This document shows, one piece after another, positions 1-11,871 of a stretch of DNA of 64,000 nucleotides. Position numbers and translations under genes: made by a program. Position 1 is the stretch's first letter. Every line of letters begins with the position of its first letter. Source of the DNA: Botryobacter ruber (GTDB lineage Bacteria > Bacteroidota > Bacteroidia > Cytophagales > Hymenobacteraceae); contig NZ_QCZK02000055.1 in the NCBI RefSeq assembly GCF_003347595.2, positions 62,001-126,000 on the forward strand, given 5' to 3'. The notes under the pieces were generated by a model. The model was not told the origin of the DNA. It worked only from the letters and a program-made list of their open reading frames with translations, and did not search any database.

Positions 1-432
1 ATAAAAGGTTACCTGAAACTTCAGGTAAAGGGAGGTGCCGCGAACCCATCGCCACCGATTGGACCTGCACTTGGTTCTAAGGGTCTTAACATCATGGAGT
101 TCTGTAAGCAGTTTAATGCCAGAACCCAGGATAAGCCCGGACAAGTGTTACCAGTATTGATTACAATTTATGCAGACAAGTCCTTCGACTTCGTTATCAA
201 GACGCCACCTGCACCAATATTGTTAATGAATGCTGCTAAAATTAAGGGTGGTTCAAAAGAGCCAAACCGTAACAAAGTAGGTTCAGTTACATGGGATCAG
301 GTAAAAGAGATTGCAGAAACTAAAATGCCCGATTTAAATGCGTTTAAACTGGAATCAGCCATGAGAATGGTGGCAGGTACAGCACGCAGCATGGGTATTA
401 CAGTTACTGGTAATGCTCCTTGGAACGAATAA
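1..432 (+). CDS. rplK: 50S ribosomal protein L11 (5' partial)
   Basis: L11 forms the base of the L7/L12 stalk and the GTPase-associated centre on 23S rRNA. The reading frame is open from base 1 ([19 protein letters not shown]) to a TAA at 430-432. About 143 residues are visible against a usual 141-147, so only some four N-terminal codons (probably MAKE) lie outside the window. The proline-rich N-terminal hinge ([19 protein letters not shown]) and the C-terminal rRNA-binding domain are both present. It is followed after 16 nt by rplA, the standard L11-L1 order. The Met at 94 is internal, not the start. Confidence 0.97.
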   Translation: MKGYLKLQVKGGAANPSPPIGPALGSKGLNIMEFCKQFNARTQDKPGQVLPVLITIYADKSFDFVIKTPPAPILLMNAAKIKGGSKEPNRNKVGSVTWDQVKEIAETKMPDLNAFKLESAMRMVAGTARSMGITVTGNAPWNE

Positions 433-448
433 AAAGAGTTGAAGGATA

Positions 449-1141
449 ATGGCTAAGATTTCAAAAAATAGGAAAGCTGCTTTAGAAAAAGCTGACCTTA
501 ACAAAGAATATTCTTTAACAGACGCCGCTTCGGTAGTAAAAGATATCACCTTTACTAAGTTTGATGCTTCTGTTGATATTGATGTGCGCTTAGGCGTTGA
601 CCCTCGTAAAGCTGACCAGATGGTTAGGGGTATTGTTACCCTTCCACATGGAACTGGTAAAGAAGTTAAAGTTCTTGCATTGGTAACTCCTGACAAAGAG
701 CAGGAAGCAAAAGATGCCGGCGCTGATTTCGTAGGTCTTGACGACTATATTCAGAAAATAGAAAAAGGCTGGACGGATGTGGATGTGATCATCACAATGC
801 CAGCTGTAATGGCTAAAGTTGGTCGTCTGGGAAGAATATTAGGTCCACGTAACCTGATGCCAAACCCGAAGTCTGGTACAGTTACGCAAGACGTTGCAAA
901 AGCAGTTAAAGAAGTAAAAGCTGGTAAAATTGATTTTAAAGTGGATAAATTTGGTATTATCCACACCAGTGTTGGGAAAGTTTCCTTCTCACCAGAGCAG
1001 CTTGCTGCTAATGCTGCTGAAGTAATTTCAACGCTAAACAGATTGAAGCCATCTTCAGCTAAGGGTACTTATATTAGAAGTATAACATTGTCCAGTACAA
1101 TGAGCCCTGCCGTAATCGTTGACAAAAACGCAATTAGCTAA
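449..1141 (+). CDS. rplA: 50S ribosomal protein L1
   Basis: L1 binds 23S rRNA at the mobile L1 stalk that helps release E-site tRNA, and in many bacteria it represses its own operon. The 230-residue product has normal family length and the signature [20 protein letters not shown] near residues 125-145. The start ATG at 449 lies 16 nt after rplK. The stop is 4 nt before the preferred rplJ start, so the genes are co-transcribed. Confidence 0.97.
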   Translation: MAKISKNRKAALEKADLNKEYSLTDAASVVKDITFTKFDASVDIDVRLGVDPRKADQMVRGIVTLPHGTGKEVKVLALVTPDKEQEAKDAGADFVGLDDYIQKIEKGWTDVDVIITMPAVMAKVGRLGRILGPRNLMPNPKSGTVTQDVAKAVKEVKAGKIDFKVDKFGIIHTSVGKVSFSPEQLAANAAEVISTLNRLKPSSAKGTYIRSITLSSTMSPAVIVDKNAIS

Positions 1142-1145
1142 GAAA

Positions 1146-1670
1146 ATGACCAGGGAAGAAAAAGAAATAATTGTAAAGGACCTGAGCGAAAAGTTTGCTA
1201 ATACAAACTATTTCTATATCACAGATGCTTCTACCATGTCAGTGGCGAGCATCAACCAGTTCAGGAGAATGGCTTTTGAAAGAGGTCTGGAGTATAAAGT
1301 ATACAAGAATTCGCTAATCAAAAAAGCATTGGATACTTTAGAAGCTGATACTACTGAACTGGAAGGTGTACTGAAAGGTTTCTCCGGAGTAGTATTCTCT
1401 ACGGAAGCAGGCAATGCCCCAGCTAAACTCATCAAAGACTTCCGCAAAAAAGGAAATCAGCTTCCACTTCTGAAAGGTGCCTATATCGATGCAGGCATTT
1501 ATGTAGGAGAGGATCAACTGGATGCACTGACGAAAGTGAAGTCTAAATTCGAACTCATCGGTGATGTTATCGGATTGCTGCAGTCTCCTGCGAAGAACGT
1601 TGTTTCTGCGCTACAGAGCAGTGGTGGCAAACTGGCTGGTATCCTGAAAACTTTGTCTGAAAAAGAATAA
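1146..1670 (+). CDS. rplJ: 50S ribosomal protein L10
   Basis: L10 anchors the L7/L12 dimers to the ribosome. I start it at ATG 1146 (MTREEKEIIVKDL), giving 174 residues. The longer frame from 1119 begins with TTG and would overlap rplA by 23 bases, and its nine extra residues do not resemble an L10 N-terminus. The C-terminal helix that binds L7/L12 is present and Ala/Leu-rich (NVVSALQSSGGKLAGILKTL). rplL follows after 44 nt, as usual. Confidence 0.96.
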   Translation: MTREEKEIIVKDLSEKFANTNYFYITDASTMSVASINQFRRMAFERGLEYKVYKNSLIKKALDTLEADTTELEGVLKGFSGVVFSTEAGNAPAKLIKDFRKKGNQLPLLKGAYIDAGIYVGEDQLDALTKVKSKFELIGDVIGLLQSPAKNVVSALQSSGGKLAGILKTLSEKE

Positions 1671-1714
1671 ATTTAAAAAACGTAATCAATAAGTAACTTT
1701 TAATTTCAATAAAA

Positions 1715-2095
1715 ATGGCAGATTTAAAAGCATTCGCTGAGCAGTTAGTAAACTTAACTGTGAAAGAAGTTAATGAACTAGCTACAATCCTTAAGGACGA
1801 ATACGGTATCGAACCAGCTGCTGCTGCTCCAGTAATGGTTGCTGGTGGTGGTGCTGCTGAAGGCGGAGCTGCTGTAGAAGAAAAAACTTCTTTTGATGTT
1901 ATCCTTAAGTCAGCAGGTGCATCTAAACTAGCGGTAGTAAAACTAGTTAAAGAACTTACTGGTCTTGGTCTGAAAGAAGCTAAAGAATTGGTAGACGGTG
2001 CTCCTAAGCCTTTAAAAGAAGGTGTTGCAAAAGATGAAGCAGAGTCACTGAAGAAGTCTTTGGAAGAAGCTGGTGCTGAAGTGGAGGTTAAATAA
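1715..2095 (+). CDS. rplL: 50S ribosomal protein L7/L12
   Basis: This acidic stalk protein recruits and activates translational GTPases. It has 126 residues: an N-terminal dimerisation domain, an Ala/Gly-rich flexible hinge at about residues 38-58 ([15 protein letters not shown]), and a C-terminal domain with the typical [20 protein letters not shown] helix pair. It is the last ribosomal gene before rpoB. The 152-nt gap downstream carries two hairpins that may set the ribosome to polymerase ratio. Confidence 0.98.
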   Translation: MADLKAFAEQLVNLTVKEVNELATILKDEYGIEPAAAAPVMVAGGGAAEGGAAVEEKTSFDVILKSAGASKLAVVKLVKELTGLGLKEAKELVDGAPKPLKEGVAKDEAESLKKSLEEAGAEVEVK

Positions 2096-2119
2096 TCACA
2101 CTTTTTCAACATACTGAGA

Positions 2120-2156
2120 ACAGGTAGACCTGGCGATGAGTCAGGTCTTTTCCTGT
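2120..2156 (+). terminator. Hairpin after rplL (possible attenuator)
   Basis: Inner stem AGACCTG (2126-2132) pairs with CAGGTCT (2142-2148), and outer ACAGG (2120-2124) pairs with CCTGT (2152-2156). T-rich bases lie on the 3' side. It sits between rplL and rpoB, where many bacteria place a partial terminator that lets only some transcripts reach rpoBC. Confidence 0.6.
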
Positions 2157-2164
2157 TTGTATAC

Positions 2165-2190
2165 GGATTCAAATTTTGAATCCTTTTTTT
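2165..2190 (+). terminator. Second intrinsic-terminator-like hairpin before rpoB
   Basis: GGATTCA (2165-2171) pairs with TGAATCC (2177-2183) and is followed at once by seven T residues (2184-2190), the layout of a Rho-independent terminator. It lies 58 nt upstream of rpoB and only 9 nt after the first hairpin. I see no clean TAnnTTTG promoter between it and rpoB, so it probably attenuates rather than fully ends transcription. Confidence 0.6.
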
Positions 2191-2247
2191 GCAAGTAGCT
2201 GTTCAGAAGTGAATAAGCTAGAAACAAAATGTTAACGTTAAAATTCA

Positions 2248-5200
2248 ATGTCTTTGGCTAAGAATAAAACGACAAATCGAATCAATTTTGCTTCTATTAA
2301 GCCTGTCATAGATTATCCTGACTTTTTAGATGTTCAGCTTCAGTCATTTCAGGATTTCTTTCAGCTGGAGACTCCTGCTGAAAATAGAGCGCAGGAGGGT
2401 TTGTTTAAGGTATTTGCCGAAAACTTCCCAATCTCTGATTCACGCGAGAACTTCGTGCTGGAGTTCATCGATTATCATATAGATCCACCTAAATATTCAG
2501 TAGATGAAAGTATTGACAGAGGCTTAACGTATTCTGTTCCGCTGAAGGCAAAGCTTCGTCTGATTTGTAACGATGAGGACAACGAGGACTTTGAAACGAT
2601 AGAGCAGGAAGTTTTCCTTGGCAATATACCTTACATGACTGAACGAGGCTCCTTTGTTATAAATGGAGCTGAACGTGTTATTGTATCTCAATTACACAGA
2701 TCGCCAGGCGTATTCTTTGCGCAAAGTAAGCACACGAACGGAACAAAACTTTATTCTGCCAGAATTATTCCTTTTAAAGGTTCCTGGGTTGAGTTTGCGA
2801 CAGACGTAAATAACGTGATGTATGCCTACATCGATCGGAAGAAAAAGTTCCCGGTTACCACGCTCCTTCGTGCTATCGGATATGGCACAGATAAGGATAT
2901 CCTGGATCTGTTTGGCCTGTCAGAAGAAATCCCGGCAACAAAAGAGAATCTGAAAAACTCTGTTGGACGAAGACTTGCTGCACGTGTGCTGAGAACATGG
3001 ACAGAAGACTTTGTAGATGAAGATACGGGCGAAGTAGTTTCTATTGACAGGAATGAAGTGCTTTTGGAGCGTGATTCTGAAATCACAGCCGAAGATATAA
3101 GTGTAATTACAGAGTCGGGTGTGCAGTCGATTATCCTGCACCGCGAAAATGTAAACATTGCAGATTACGCCATTATCTATAATACCTTACAGAAAGATAA
3201 TTCAAACTCTGAAAAAGAAGCGGTAGAGCAAATTTACCGTCAGCTAAGAAACACAGAGGCTCCTGACGAAGAGACAGCGCGTGATATTATCCAGAAGTTG
3301 TTCTTCTCAGACAAGCGCTATGACTTAGGAGAGGTTGGCCGTTACAGGATCAACAAAAAACTGGGTCTGGATACTAATTGGGATGCGAAGGTACTTACAA
3401 ATGAAGACATCGTTCTGATTGTAAAATACCTGATCGGCCTCATCAACTCTAAAGCTGTAGTGGATGATATTGACCACCTGAGCAACCGTCGTGTAAGAAC
3501 GGTGGGTGAGCAGTTGTATGCCCAGTTTGGTGTTGGTCTGGCACGTATGGCCCGTACCATCAAAGAGCGTATGAACGTACGCGACAACGAGGACTTTAAG
3601 CCTGTTGACCTGATCAACGCGCGTACGCTGTCTTCGGTAATTAACTCATTCTTCGGAACCAACCAGCTGTCTCAGTTCATGGACCAGACAAACCCGCTGG
3701 CAGAAGTAACACACAAACGCCGTGTGTCTGCCCTGGGGCCAGGTGGTTTGTCGAGGGAACGTGCCGGTTTCGAGGTACGTGACGTGCATTATACCCACTA
3801 TGGCCGTCTGTGTACGATTGAAACACCGGAAGGGCCAAACATTGGTCTGATTTCTTCGCTGTGTGTGCACGCCCGCGTAAACCACATGGGCTTTATCGAA
3901 ACTCCTTACAGAAGGGTGGAGGAAGGTAAAGTAAACGTTACCGGAGAAGTAAAGTACCTGACAGCTGAAGAGGAAGATACCCATCACATTGCGCAGGCAA
4001 ACGCTGTTATTGACGATAATGGGAATTTTGTAAACGACCGTGTAAAAGGAAGGTTTGAAGGCGACTTCCCTGTTGAAGAGCCTACTACTTATACTTATAT
4101 GGACGTTGCGCCTAACCAGATTGTATCGGTAGCCGCATCGCTTATTCCATTCCTGGAGCATGACGATGCCAACCGTGCCCTGATGGGTTCAAACATGCAA
4201 CGCCAGGCGGTACCTTTATTAAAGGCAGAAGCTCCGATAGTAGGTACAGGTCTGGAGAGAAGAGCGGCAATAGATTCCAGAGCATTGGTTATTGCTGAGG
4301 GCGATGGTGTAATTGATTTTGTCGACTCAACTAAGATTGTAGTAAAATATGATCTGACCGAGGAAGAAAAGTTAGTTGCCTTTGATGCTGAATATGTTAC
4401 TTATAAACTGATCAAGTTTAGAAGAACAAACCAGGATACCTGCATTAACCTGACGCCAATTGTTTACAAAGACCAACGTGTTGTTAAAGGACAGCCGCTG
4501 TGCGAGGGTTATGCGACCAACAATGGCGAACTGGCACTTGGAAGAAACCTGCAGGTTGCCTTCATGCCATGGCAGGGGTATAACTTTGAGGATGCCATTG
4601 TAATATCGGAGAAGGTTGTACGCGACGATGTGTTTACTTCTATTCACATTGAAGAGTTTGAACTGGAAGTACGTGAAACGAAGCGTGGAGAAGAAGAACT
4701 TACTTCTGAAATTCCGAACGTAAGTGAGGAAGCTGTAAGAAACCTGGACGAAGACGGTATCATCCGTATTGGCGCTGAGGTTACTGAAGGCGATATCATG
4801 ATTGGTAAGATCACACCGAAAGGTGAGACTGATCCAACGCCGGAAGAGAAACTGCTACGTGCCATATTCGGCGATAAAGCAGGTGATGTAAAGGATGCAT
4901 CTCTTAAAGCGCCGCCTTCTTTGAATGGTGTGGTAATTGAAACCAAACTTTTCTCCCGTCCTAAAAAAGACAAAAACCTGCGGGCCAAGTCTAAGAAAGA
5001 GGTAGAAGAGCTGAAGGTGAAATATTCCAAAGATCTGATTGCCGTTAAAAATGTAATGGTGGACAAACTGGTGACGTTGCTGGAAGGTAAAACATCACAG
5101 GGCATCAAGCATAAGTTTGGGGATGAGATCCTGACAAAAGGCTCTAAGTTTAGCAGAAAGAATATCATAGAAGCACTGTTCCCTGAAAAGAACCCTTATA

Positions 5201-6126
5201 AAGACGAAAGTAATTATGCGGTTCCGGAAGAAGTGAACATGTTCAAAGATCTGATTCTGGAGAACTGGACAACAGACGAGAAAACAAATTCCATGCTGGT
5301 GGAGCTTGTTAAGAATTATAATAAGCGCAGAAACATCATATCAGCCCACTTTAAACGTGAGCGGTTTACGCTGGAAGTTGGAGACGAATTACCTGCAGGT
5401 ATTGTGCAGTTGGCTAAAGTTTATGTAGCCAAGAAGCGTAAGCTGAAAGTAGGTGATAAAATGGCCGGTCGACACGGTAACAAAGGGGTGGTTGCCCGTA
5501 TTGTTCGCGAAGAAGACATGCCGTTCCTGGAGACAGGCGAACCGATGGACATCGTGCTGAACCCACTTGGTGTACCATCCAGGATGAACATTGGGCAGAT
5601 CTATGAAACAGTACTTGGATGGGCCGGTAAGAAATTGGGCAGAACTTATGCTACGCCAATTTTCGACGGAGCAACTGAAGAGCAGGTTTCTGCCGAACTG
5701 GCTGAAGCAGGATTACCAAGATTCGGACGATCTTATTTATTTGATGGATTGTCCGGAGAACGTTTTGATCAACCGGTAACAGTAGGTGTGATCTACATGC
5801 TGAAACTGGGCCACTTGGTAGACGATAAGATGCACGCCCGTTCGATTGGTCCGTACTCGCTCATCACGCAGCAACCACTGGGTGGTAAGGCGCAGTTCGG
5901 TGGTCAGCGTTTTGGTGAAATGGAAGTGTGGGCGCTTGAGGCATTCGGTGCATCAAACGTTCTGCAGGAAATCCTTACAGTAAAATCTGACGATGTGATT
6001 GGCCGTGCGAAAGCATACGAAGCCATCGTAAAAGGTGATGTATTGCCTAAACCGAATATACCTGAATCATTCAACGTACTGATTCATGAGCTAAGAGGCT
6101 TGGCATTGGAAATCACATTAGAATAA
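2248..6126 (+). CDS. rpoB: DNA-directed RNA polymerase beta subunit
   Basis: The beta subunit forms half of the catalytic core of RNA polymerase. The product has 1292 residues, typical of Bacteroidota. The rifampicin-binding cluster around residues 470-500 ([20 protein letters not shown], then [20 protein letters not shown]) shows the sensitive residues equivalent to E. coli D516, H526 and S531. The catalytic-region motif [12 protein letters not shown] lies near residue 1070, and the C-terminus (LRGLALEI) joins the beta-prime clamp. It is followed after 101 nt by rpoC, with a strong hairpin in the gap. Confidence 0.99.
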   Translation: MSLAKNKTTNRINFASIKPVIDYPDFLDVQLQSFQDFFQLETPAENRAQEGLFKVFAENFPISDSRENFVLEFIDYHIDPPKYSVDESIDRGLTYSVPLKAKLRLICNDEDNEDFETIEQEVFLGNIPYMTERGSFVINGAERVIVSQLHRSPGVFFAQSKHTNGTKLYSARIIPFKGSWVEFATDVNNVMYAYIDRKKKFPVTTLLRAIGYGTDKDILDLFGLSEEIPATKENLKNSVGRRLAARVLRTWTEDFVDEDTGEVVSIDRNEVLLERDSEITAEDISVITESGVQSIILHRENVNIADYAIIYNTLQKDNSNSEKEAVEQIYRQLRNTEAPDEETARDIIQKLFFSDKRYDLGEVGRYRINKKLGLDTNWDAKVLTNEDIVLIVKYLIGLINSKAVVDDIDHLSNRRVRTVGEQLYAQFGVGLARMARTIKERMNVRDNEDFKPVDLINARTLSSVINSFFGTNQLSQFMDQTNPLAEVTHKRRVSALGPGGLSRERAGFEVRDVHYTHYGRLCTIETPEGPNIGLISSLCVHARVNHMGFIETPYRRVEEGKVNVTGEVKYLTAEEEDTHHIAQANAVIDDNGNFVNDRVKGRFEGDFPVEEPTTYTYMDVAPNQIVSVAASLIPFLEHDDANRALMGSNMQRQAVPLLKAEAPIVGTGLERRAAIDSRALVIAEGDGVIDFVDSTKIVVKYDLTEEEKLVAFDAEYVTYKLIKFRRTNQDTCINLTPIVYKDQRVVKGQPLCEGYATNNGELALGRNLQVAFMPWQGYNFEDAIVISEKVVRDDVFTSIHIEEFELEVRETKRGEEELTSEIPNVSEEAVRNLDEDGIIRIGAEVTEGDIMIGKITPKGETDPTPEEKLLRAIFGDKAGDVKDASLKAPPSLNGVVIETKLFSRPKKDKNLRAKSKKEVEELKVKYSKDLIAVKNVMVDKLVTLLEGKTSQGIKHKFGDEILTKGSKFSRKNIIEALFPEKNPYKDESNYAVPEEVNMFKDLILENWTTDEKTNSMLVELVKNYNKRRNIISAHFKRERFTLEVGDELPAGIVQLAKVYVAKKRKLKVGDKMAGRHGNKGVVARIVREEDMPFLETGEPMDIVLNPLGVPSRMNIGQIYETVLGWAGKKLGRTYATPIFDGATEEQVSAELAEAGLPRFGRSYLFDGLSGERFDQPVTVGVIYMLKLGHLVDDKMHARSIGPYSLITQQPLGGKAQFGGQRFGEMEVWALEAFGASNVLQEILTVKSDDVIGRAKAYEAIVKGDVLPKPNIPESFNVLIHELRGLALEITLE

Positions 6127-6137
6127 AAGAGAAGTGT

Positions 6138-6163
6138 AAGCGCAGCCGTGAATGGTTGCGCTT
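6138..6163 (+). promoter_or_regulatory. rpoB-rpoC intergenic hairpin
   Basis: AAGCGCAGCC (6138-6147) pairs with GGTTGCGCTT (6154-6163) over ten base pairs, including one G-T pair, around a 6-nt loop. No T tract follows, so it is more likely an RNA-processing or stability element, or a pause site, than a terminator. Confidence 0.5.
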
Positions 6164-6227
6164 TCGCTACTTCCATAAAATGTTAGGCTGTAAGGCATAT
6201 TCATTGTATTGACATTATTATAATAAT

Positions 6228-9200
6228 ATGGCATTTGCAAAAAATAAAAAACTAACTCAGGACTTCTCGAAAGTAACGATAAGCTTGGCTTCTCCAGAGT
6301 CTATTCTGGAACGTTCCAACGGAGAGGTAACAAAACCTGAGACCATAAATTATAGAACCTATAAGCCTGAAATGGGTGGTTTATTCTGCGAAAGAATATT
6401 CGGACCTGTAAAGGACTGGGAATGCCACTGCGGGAAATATAAAAGAATCAGATACAAAGGCATTATCTGCGACCGTTGCGGCGTAGAGGTGACCGAGAAA
6501 AAAGTGCGTCGAGAGCGCATGGGCCACATTGAACTGGTAGTTCCGGTGGCACATATCTGGTACTTTAAATCGCTTCCCAATAAAATAGGATATCTGTTAG
6601 GCTTGCCAACCAAGAAGCTCGACCAGATTATCTACTATGAAAGATATGTAGTTATCCAACCGGGTATGCTGGCAGAAGATGGCGTGAACACGCTGGACTT
6701 CCTGACAGAGGACGAGTACCTGGATATGATTGACAAGCTTCCGCGCGAAAACCAGATGCTGGACAATAATGATCCAAACAAGTTTATCGCGAAGATGGGT
6801 GCCGAAGCATTACAGATGCTGTTAGAGCGCACGAATCTGGATGACCTGTCGTATGAACTGCGCCATGCTGCGGCACATGAAACCTCCCAGCAGCGTAAGG
6901 CGGAAGCGTTAAAGCGTCTGCGTGTGGTGGAAGCATTCCGTGATGCTACTACCAGGATAGAAAACAAGCCGGAGTGGATGATCATCCGCATGGTGCCTGT
7001 AATTCCGCCAGAGCTTCGTCCACTTGTTCCGTTGGATGGTGGCCGTTTCGCTACGTCTGACTTGAACGACCTTTACCGACGCGTGATTATCCGTAACAAC
7101 CGTCTGAAGCGCCTGATCGAGATCAAAGCCCCAGAGGTTATCCTTCGAAATGAGAAGCGGATGCTGCAGGAAGCGGTTGACTCGCTGTTCGACAACTCAC
7201 GTAAAGTGAACGCTGTTCGTGCAGAGGGTAACCGTGCGCTGAAGTCACTATCTGACATGCTGAAAGGTAAGCAAGGACGTTTCCGTCAGAACTTACTTGG
7301 TAAGCGTGTTGACTACTCCGGTCGTTCGGTAATTGTGGTTGGTCCTGAACTGAAGCTGCATGAGTGCGGTCTGCCAAAGAACATGGCTGCCGAGCTTTTC
7401 AAGCCGTTCATCATCCGCAAACTGATCGAAAGAGGTATTGTAAAGACAGTAAAGTCTGCCAAGAAAATAGTAGACCGTAAGGACCCTGTGGTGTGGGATA
7501 TCCTGGAGAATGTGCTGAAAGGCCACCCGGTACTCCTGAACCGTGCTCCTACGCTCCACAGACTTGGTATACAGGCGTTCCAGCCGAAACTGATCGAAGG
7601 AAAAGCGATTCAGTTGCACCCACTGGTGTGTACGGCCTTCAACGCCGACTTTGACGGTGACCAGATGGCGGTGCACGTTCCACTGGGACCTGCTGCCGTA
7701 CTGGAAGCCTCTATGCTGATGCTGGCTTCGCACAACATCCTGAACCCTGCCAACGGTGCGCCTATTGCAGTACCTTCGCAGGACATGGTACTAGGTCTGT
7801 ACTATGTATCGAAAGGAAAGCGCAGCACCGAAAATGAGAAGATCAAAGGAGAAGGCATGAGCTTTTATTCTCCTGAAGAAGTAATCATTGCTATCAACGA
7901 AGGCCGGTTGTCGAAGCACGCTTACATTAAGGTAAGAACAAACGTGAAGAATGATAACGGCCAGTTAGAGCTGAAACTGATAGAAACAGTTGCCGGACGT
8001 GTTATCTTCAACCAGTTTGTTCCGGAAGAAGTAGGCTACATCGATGAACTGCTAACGAAGAAAAAACTGCAGCAGATCATTTCCAGAGTGTTCAAAGAAA
8101 CAGGTATGGCTCGTACGGCTCACTTCCTGGATGATATTAAGACACTCGGCTTCCAGTCAGCTTATAAAGGTGGTCTGTCAATGGGGCTGGGTGATATCAA
8201 CATACCGGCAGAAAAAGACATACTGGTAGCACAGGCCAAGAAAGATGTAGAAGCTGTTTGGCAGAACTACTCTATGGGTCTGATTACGGATAACGAACGA
8301 TATAACCAGGTGATCGACATCTGGACCCGTATCAACAACCAGATAACGGAAACGCTGATGCGCCGCCTGGAGAACGATGATCAAGGCTTTAACTCAATTT
8401 TCATGATGATGCACTCCGGTGCACGTGGTTCGAGAGAGCAGATCCGTCAGCTGGGTGGTATGAGAGGCCTGATGGCGAAACCTCAGAAATCGCTTCAGGG
8501 TTCGGTTGGTGAAATTATTGAAAACCCGATCCTTTCCAACTTTAAGGAAGGGCTGGATGTAATCGAGTACTTTATCTCCACACACGGTGCGCGTAAAGGT
8601 CTGGCCGATACTGCCCTTAAAACGGCGGATGCGGGTTACCTGACCCGTCGTCTGGTGGATGTGTCGCAGGACGTAATTGTAAACGAAGAAGACTGCGGTA
8701 CCCTGCGTGGACTGGATGTAAGTGCTCTGAAAGACAACGAAGATATCGTAGAGTCTCTGTCTGAAAGAATTCTGGGACGGGTAACAGTACACGATGTGTA
8801 TGACCCGATCACCAATGATCTGATCGTAGAGTCAGGTTCTGAAATTACGGAAGAAATTGCACGAGCTATCGAAAACACGGCAATAGAATCAGTAGAAATC
8901 AGATCGGTACTGACCTGCGAATCGAAGCGGGGAATTTGTGCTAAATGCTACGGCCGTAACCTGGCTACCGGATTTATGGTGCAGAAAGGTGAAGCGGTTG
9001 GTGTAATTGCAGCACAATCCATCGGTGAGCCTGGTACACAGCTGACACTTCGTACCTTCCACGTGGGTGGTACTGCTTCGAACATCGCCGTTGAAGCAAC
9101 TATCTTCGCCAAGTTTGGTGGTAGAATAGAATACGAAGACGTTAGAACGATCGATACCATCAACAACGAAGGTGAGCCAGTGAAAGTGGTGATGGGACGC

Positions 9201-10544
9201 TCCGGTGAAGTGAAAATTGTTGATCCGGCATCCGGAAAACTGCTGATCAGCAACCACGTGCCATATGGTTCTTTCCTTGTAGTAAACGATGGAGATACCG
9301 TAGAAAAAGGAGCTCAGATCTGTAGTTGGGATCCATATAACGCGGTTATCCTGTCAGAATTTGATGGTGAGATTTCTTATGAGTCCATCATCGAAGGTGT
9401 TACGTACCGTGAAGAATCTGATGAGCAGACAGGTTACCGTGAAAAAGTAATTGTTGATACAAAAGATAAAACGCAGAACCCGGCTATTATTGTAAATCCG
9501 AAAAACGGAGAGTCAAAAGCGTACAATATACCGGTGGGTGCTCACTTAACAGTAGAGGACGGAGAGAAGATAAAAGCAGGTCAGATCCTGGTTAAAATTC
9601 CACGTGCTATTGGTAAAACACGCGATATTACGGGTGGTCTGCCAAGGGTAACAGAATTGTTCGAGGCACGAAATCCTTCAAACCCAGCGGTAGTAAGTGA
9701 AATTGATGGTGTAGTTACCTACGGAAGTGTGAAACGTGGTAACCGTGAGATTTACATCGAGTCGAAAGACGGTGTGAAGAAAAAATACATGGTGCCATTG
9801 TCAAAACACATTCTGGTGCAGGATAATGACTTCATCCGTGCCGGTATGCCGCTTTCTGACGGAGCGATCACACCAATCGATATCCTGAACATTCAGGGGC
9901 CGGGCGCCGTGCAGGAATACCTGGTAAATGAAATTCAGGAAGTATACCGTCTGCAGGGTGTGAAGATCAACGACAAGCACATCGAGGTAGTAGTACGCCA
10001 GATGATGCAGAAAGTAGTTGTGATCGATCCGGGAGATACAAGCTTCCTGGAGCACCAGGTAGTGGATAAGGTGAACTTCATGGAAGAAAATGACCGCATC
10101 ATTGATATGAAAGTGGTAGAAGACGCCGGAGACTCTGCAAGCTTTAAACCAGGACAGATTGTAACAGCCAGAAAGCTTCGTGACGAAAACTCGAGCCTGA
10201 AGCGTAGAGATATGAAACTGGTAACAGTACGTGATGCCTCACCTGCTGTATCAAGACCGACACTGCAAGGTATTACACAAGCATCGTTAGGTACACAAAG
10301 CTTTATTTCTGCAGCATCGTTCCAGGAAACAACAAAAGTACTGAGCGAGGCCGCCATTAAAGGTAAGGCGGATGAGTTACTGGGTCTGAAAGAGAACGTG
10401 ATTGTAGGACATCTGATTCCAGCCGGTACAGGTCTGAGAGAATACCAGAACCTGATCGTGGGAAGTGCAGAAGAATACGAATCATTGGTAGAGTCGAAAA
10501 AAGCTTTCGCTCGTTCAAAACAGCAGGAGTATCAGAATAAATAA
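6228..10544 (+). CDS. rpoC: DNA-directed RNA polymerase beta-prime subunit
   Basis: This subunit carries the polymerase active site. The product has 1438 residues. The N-terminal zinc-binding motif ([13 protein letters not shown]...CDRCG) is near residues 66-90. The metal-chelating NADFDGD loop is near residue 472, with Mg2+-binding aspartates intact. A second zinc cluster ([13 protein letters not shown]) lies near residues 895-910, followed by the trigger-loop region ([19 protein letters not shown]). Start ATG 6228 gives the standard [12 protein letters not shown]-terminus. Confidence 0.99.
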   Translation: MAFAKNKKLTQDFSKVTISLASPESILERSNGEVTKPETINYRTYKPEMGGLFCERIFGPVKDWECHCGKYKRIRYKGIICDRCGVEVTEKKVRRERMGHIELVVPVAHIWYFKSLPNKIGYLLGLPTKKLDQIIYYERYVVIQPGMLAEDGVNTLDFLTEDEYLDMIDKLPRENQMLDNNDPNKFIAKMGAEALQMLLERTNLDDLSYELRHAAAHETSQQRKAEALKRLRVVEAFRDATTRIENKPEWMIIRMVPVIPPELRPLVPLDGGRFATSDLNDLYRRVIIRNNRLKRLIEIKAPEVILRNEKRMLQEAVDSLFDNSRKVNAVRAEGNRALKSLSDMLKGKQGRFRQNLLGKRVDYSGRSVIVVGPELKLHECGLPKNMAAELFKPFIIRKLIERGIVKTVKSAKKIVDRKDPVVWDILENVLKGHPVLLNRAPTLHRLGIQAFQPKLIEGKAIQLHPLVCTAFNADFDGDQMAVHVPLGPAAVLEASMLMLASHNILNPANGAPIAVPSQDMVLGLYYVSKGKRSTENEKIKGEGMSFYSPEEVIIAINEGRLSKHAYIKVRTNVKNDNGQLELKLIETVAGRVIFNQFVPEEVGYIDELLTKKKLQQIISRVFKETGMARTAHFLDDIKTLGFQSAYKGGLSMGLGDINIPAEKDILVAQAKKDVEAVWQNYSMGLITDNERYNQVIDIWTRINNQITETLMRRLENDDQGFNSIFMMMHSGARGSREQIRQLGGMRGLMAKPQKSLQGSVGEIIENPILSNFKEGLDVIEYFISTHGARKGLADTALKTADAGYLTRRLVDVSQDVIVNEEDCGTLRGLDVSALKDNEDIVESLSERILGRVTVHDVYDPITNDLIVESGSEITEEIARAIENTAIESVEIRSVLTCESKRGICAKCYGRNLATGFMVQKGEAVGVIAAQSIGEPGTQLTLRTFHVGGTASNIAVEATIFAKFGGRIEYEDVRTIDTINNEGEPVKVVMGRSGEVKIVDPASGKLLISNHVPYGSFLVVNDGDTVEKGAQICSWDPYNAVILSEFDGEISYESIIEGVTYREESDEQTGYREKVIVDTKDKTQNPAIIVNPKNGESKAYNIPVGAHLTVEDGEKIKAGQILVKIPRAIGKTRDITGGLPRVTELFEARNPSNPAVVSEIDGVVTYGSVKRGNREIYIESKDGVKKKYMVPLSKHILVQDNDFIRAGMPLSDGAITPIDILNIQGPGAVQEYLVNEIQEVYRLQGVKINDKHIEVVVRQMMQKVVVIDPGDTSFLEHQVVDKVNFMEENDRIIDMKVVEDAGDSASFKPGQIVTARKLRDENSSLKRRDMKLVTVRDASPAVSRPTLQGITQASLGTQSFISAASFQETTKVLSEAAIKGKADELLGLKENVIVGHLIPAGTGLREYQNLIVGSAEEYESLVESKKAFARSKQQEYQNK

Positions 10545-10550
10545 TAAGAA

Positions 10551-10862
10551 ATGGCAGAAGAACAGCAAAATCAAATAAACATCGAACTGACGGAAGAGAT
10601 AGCAGAAGGACAGTATGCTAATCTGGCCATGATCGCCCATTCGAGCAGTGAATTTGTAATTGATTTTATAAGGCTGATGCCAGGTCTGCCAAAAGCAAAA
10701 GTAAAAGCTAGAGTTGTTATCACGCCAGAGCACGCTAAAAGATTATTGGCTGCTCTGGCCGATAACATCCAAAAGTATGAACAAAGCTTTGGAGAGATAA
10801 AATCGGCACAGGAAGTCCCTTCATTCCCCATGAATTTCGGAGGAACGATAGGCGAAGCTTAA
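10551..10862 (+). CDS. DUF3467 family protein
   Basis: This 103-residue protein begins 6 nt after rpoC and so is probably co-transcribed with it. It matches the small DUF3467 family as I recall it: an N-terminal QINIELTEEIAEGQYANLA segment, a central SSSEFVIDFIRLMPGLPKAKVKARVVITPEHAKRL core and a short C-terminal tail. No catalytic residues or membrane segments are visible. The biochemical role is unknown. Its position behind rpoC hints at a link to transcription, which is inference only. Confidence 0.85.
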   Translation: MAEEQQNQINIELTEEIAEGQYANLAMIAHSSSEFVIDFIRLMPGLPKAKVKARVVITPEHAKRLLAALADNIQKYEQSFGEIKSAQEVPSFPMNFGGTIGEA

Positions 10863-10889
10863 CGTGCTAAGAATTAATGAATTATTAAT

Positions 10890-10921
10890 TTTGAAAAAGC
10901 AAAGAAAATTCTCTACCTTTG
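10890..10921 (+). promoter_or_regulatory. Bacteroidota-type promoter of the str operon
   Basis: A TTTG -33 box (10890-10893) and a TACCTTTG -7 box (10914-10921) are separated by 20 nt, matching the Bacteroidota consensus TTTG/TAnnTTTG. It lies 47 nt before the rpsL start codon in the 106-nt gap after the DUF3467 gene. Confidence 0.8.
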
Positions 10922-10968
10922 CAGACCGAAATTTTGAGTAAAAAAATCGAATAATTAATAGATTGTAA

Positions 10969-11385
10969 ATGCCTACTATACAGCAATTAGTAAGAAAAGG
11001 AAGAGAGAAGTTAACTTCAAAATCAAAATCTCCTGCCTTAGATTCATGCCCACAGCGTCGTGGCGTATGTACTAGAGTGTATACTACTACTCCTAAAAAG
11101 CCGAACTCAGCTATGCGTAAAGTAGCCAGGGTAAGACTTACAAACGGAAAAGAAGTAAACGCTTATATCCCTGGTGAAGGACACAACCTGCAGGAACACT
11201 CAATCGTGTTGATCAGAGGTGGCAGGGTAAAAGACCTTCCAGGTGTACGTTACCACATCGTACGTGGTGCATTAGATACTGCCGGAGTAAACGGCCGTCT
11301 GCAAAGCCGTTCTAAATACGGTGCAAAACGTCCTAAGCCAGGTCAGCCAGCAGCTGCAGCAGGCAAAGGCGGAAAGAAAAAATAA
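10969..11385 (+). CDS. rpsL: 30S ribosomal protein S12
   Basis: S12 lies at the decoding centre and controls translational accuracy. It has 138 residues. The loops that bind streptomycin are wild type in pattern ([16 protein letters not shown] near residues 45-60 and [13 protein letters not shown] near 84-97). The C-terminus is extended by an Ala/Lys/Gly-rich tail ([15 protein letters not shown]), common in Bacteroidota. It is first in an operon with rpsG, fusA and rpsJ. Confidence 0.98.
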   Translation: MPTIQQLVRKGREKLTSKSKSPALDSCPQRRGVCTRVYTTTPKKPNSAMRKVARVRLTNGKEVNAYIPGEGHNLQEHSIVLIRGGRVKDLPGVRYHIVRGALDTAGVNGRLQSRSKYGAKRPKPGQPAAAAGKGGKKK

Positions 11386-11401
11386 GTAATTTAAAAATAC
11401 A

Positions 11402-11869
11402 ATGAGAAAAGCAAAGCCTAAAAGTAGAATTCTCCTTCCCGACCCAAAATTTAAAGAGACCCTGGTAACACGTTTCGTTAACTACCTGATGGAAGACGGA
11501 AAGAAAAGTGTTGCTTACGGAATCTTCTACGATGCTGTAGAATTAGTAGAGCAAAGAACAAAAGAAAACGGTCTTGAAACCTGGAAGAAGGCATTGAACA
11601 ACATCATGCCGAGCGTAGAGGTGAAAAGCCGTAGGGTAGGGGGAGCTACATTCCAAGTGCCGACTGAGGTTCGTCCGGACCGCAGAGTATCTCTGGGAAT
11701 CAAGTGGATGATTTCCTATTCTCGCAAAAGAGGCGAGAAAACAATGAAAGACAAATTAGCCGGCGAAATTATTGCTGCCGCTAAGGGTGAAGGTGCTGCC
11801 GTGAAAAAGAAAGACGATACGCACAGAATGGCAGAAGCAAATAAAGCATTCTCACACTTCAGATTCTAG
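11402..11869 (+). CDS. rpsG: 30S ribosomal protein S7
   Basis: S7 nucleates assembly of the 30S head and contacts E-site tRNA. It has 155 residues of normal length with the conserved [20 protein letters not shown] segment and a C-terminal [13 protein letters not shown]. It lies 16 nt after rpsL and 2 nt before fusA, so translation is probably coupled. Confidence 0.98.
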   Translation: MRKAKPKSRILLPDPKFKETLVTRFVNYLMEDGKKSVAYGIFYDAVELVEQRTKENGLETWKKALNNIMPSVEVKSRRVGGATFQVPTEVRPDRRVSLGIKWMISYSRKRGEKTMKDKLAGEIIAAAKGEGAAVKKKDDTHRMAEANKAFSHFRF

Positions 11870-11871
11870 TA

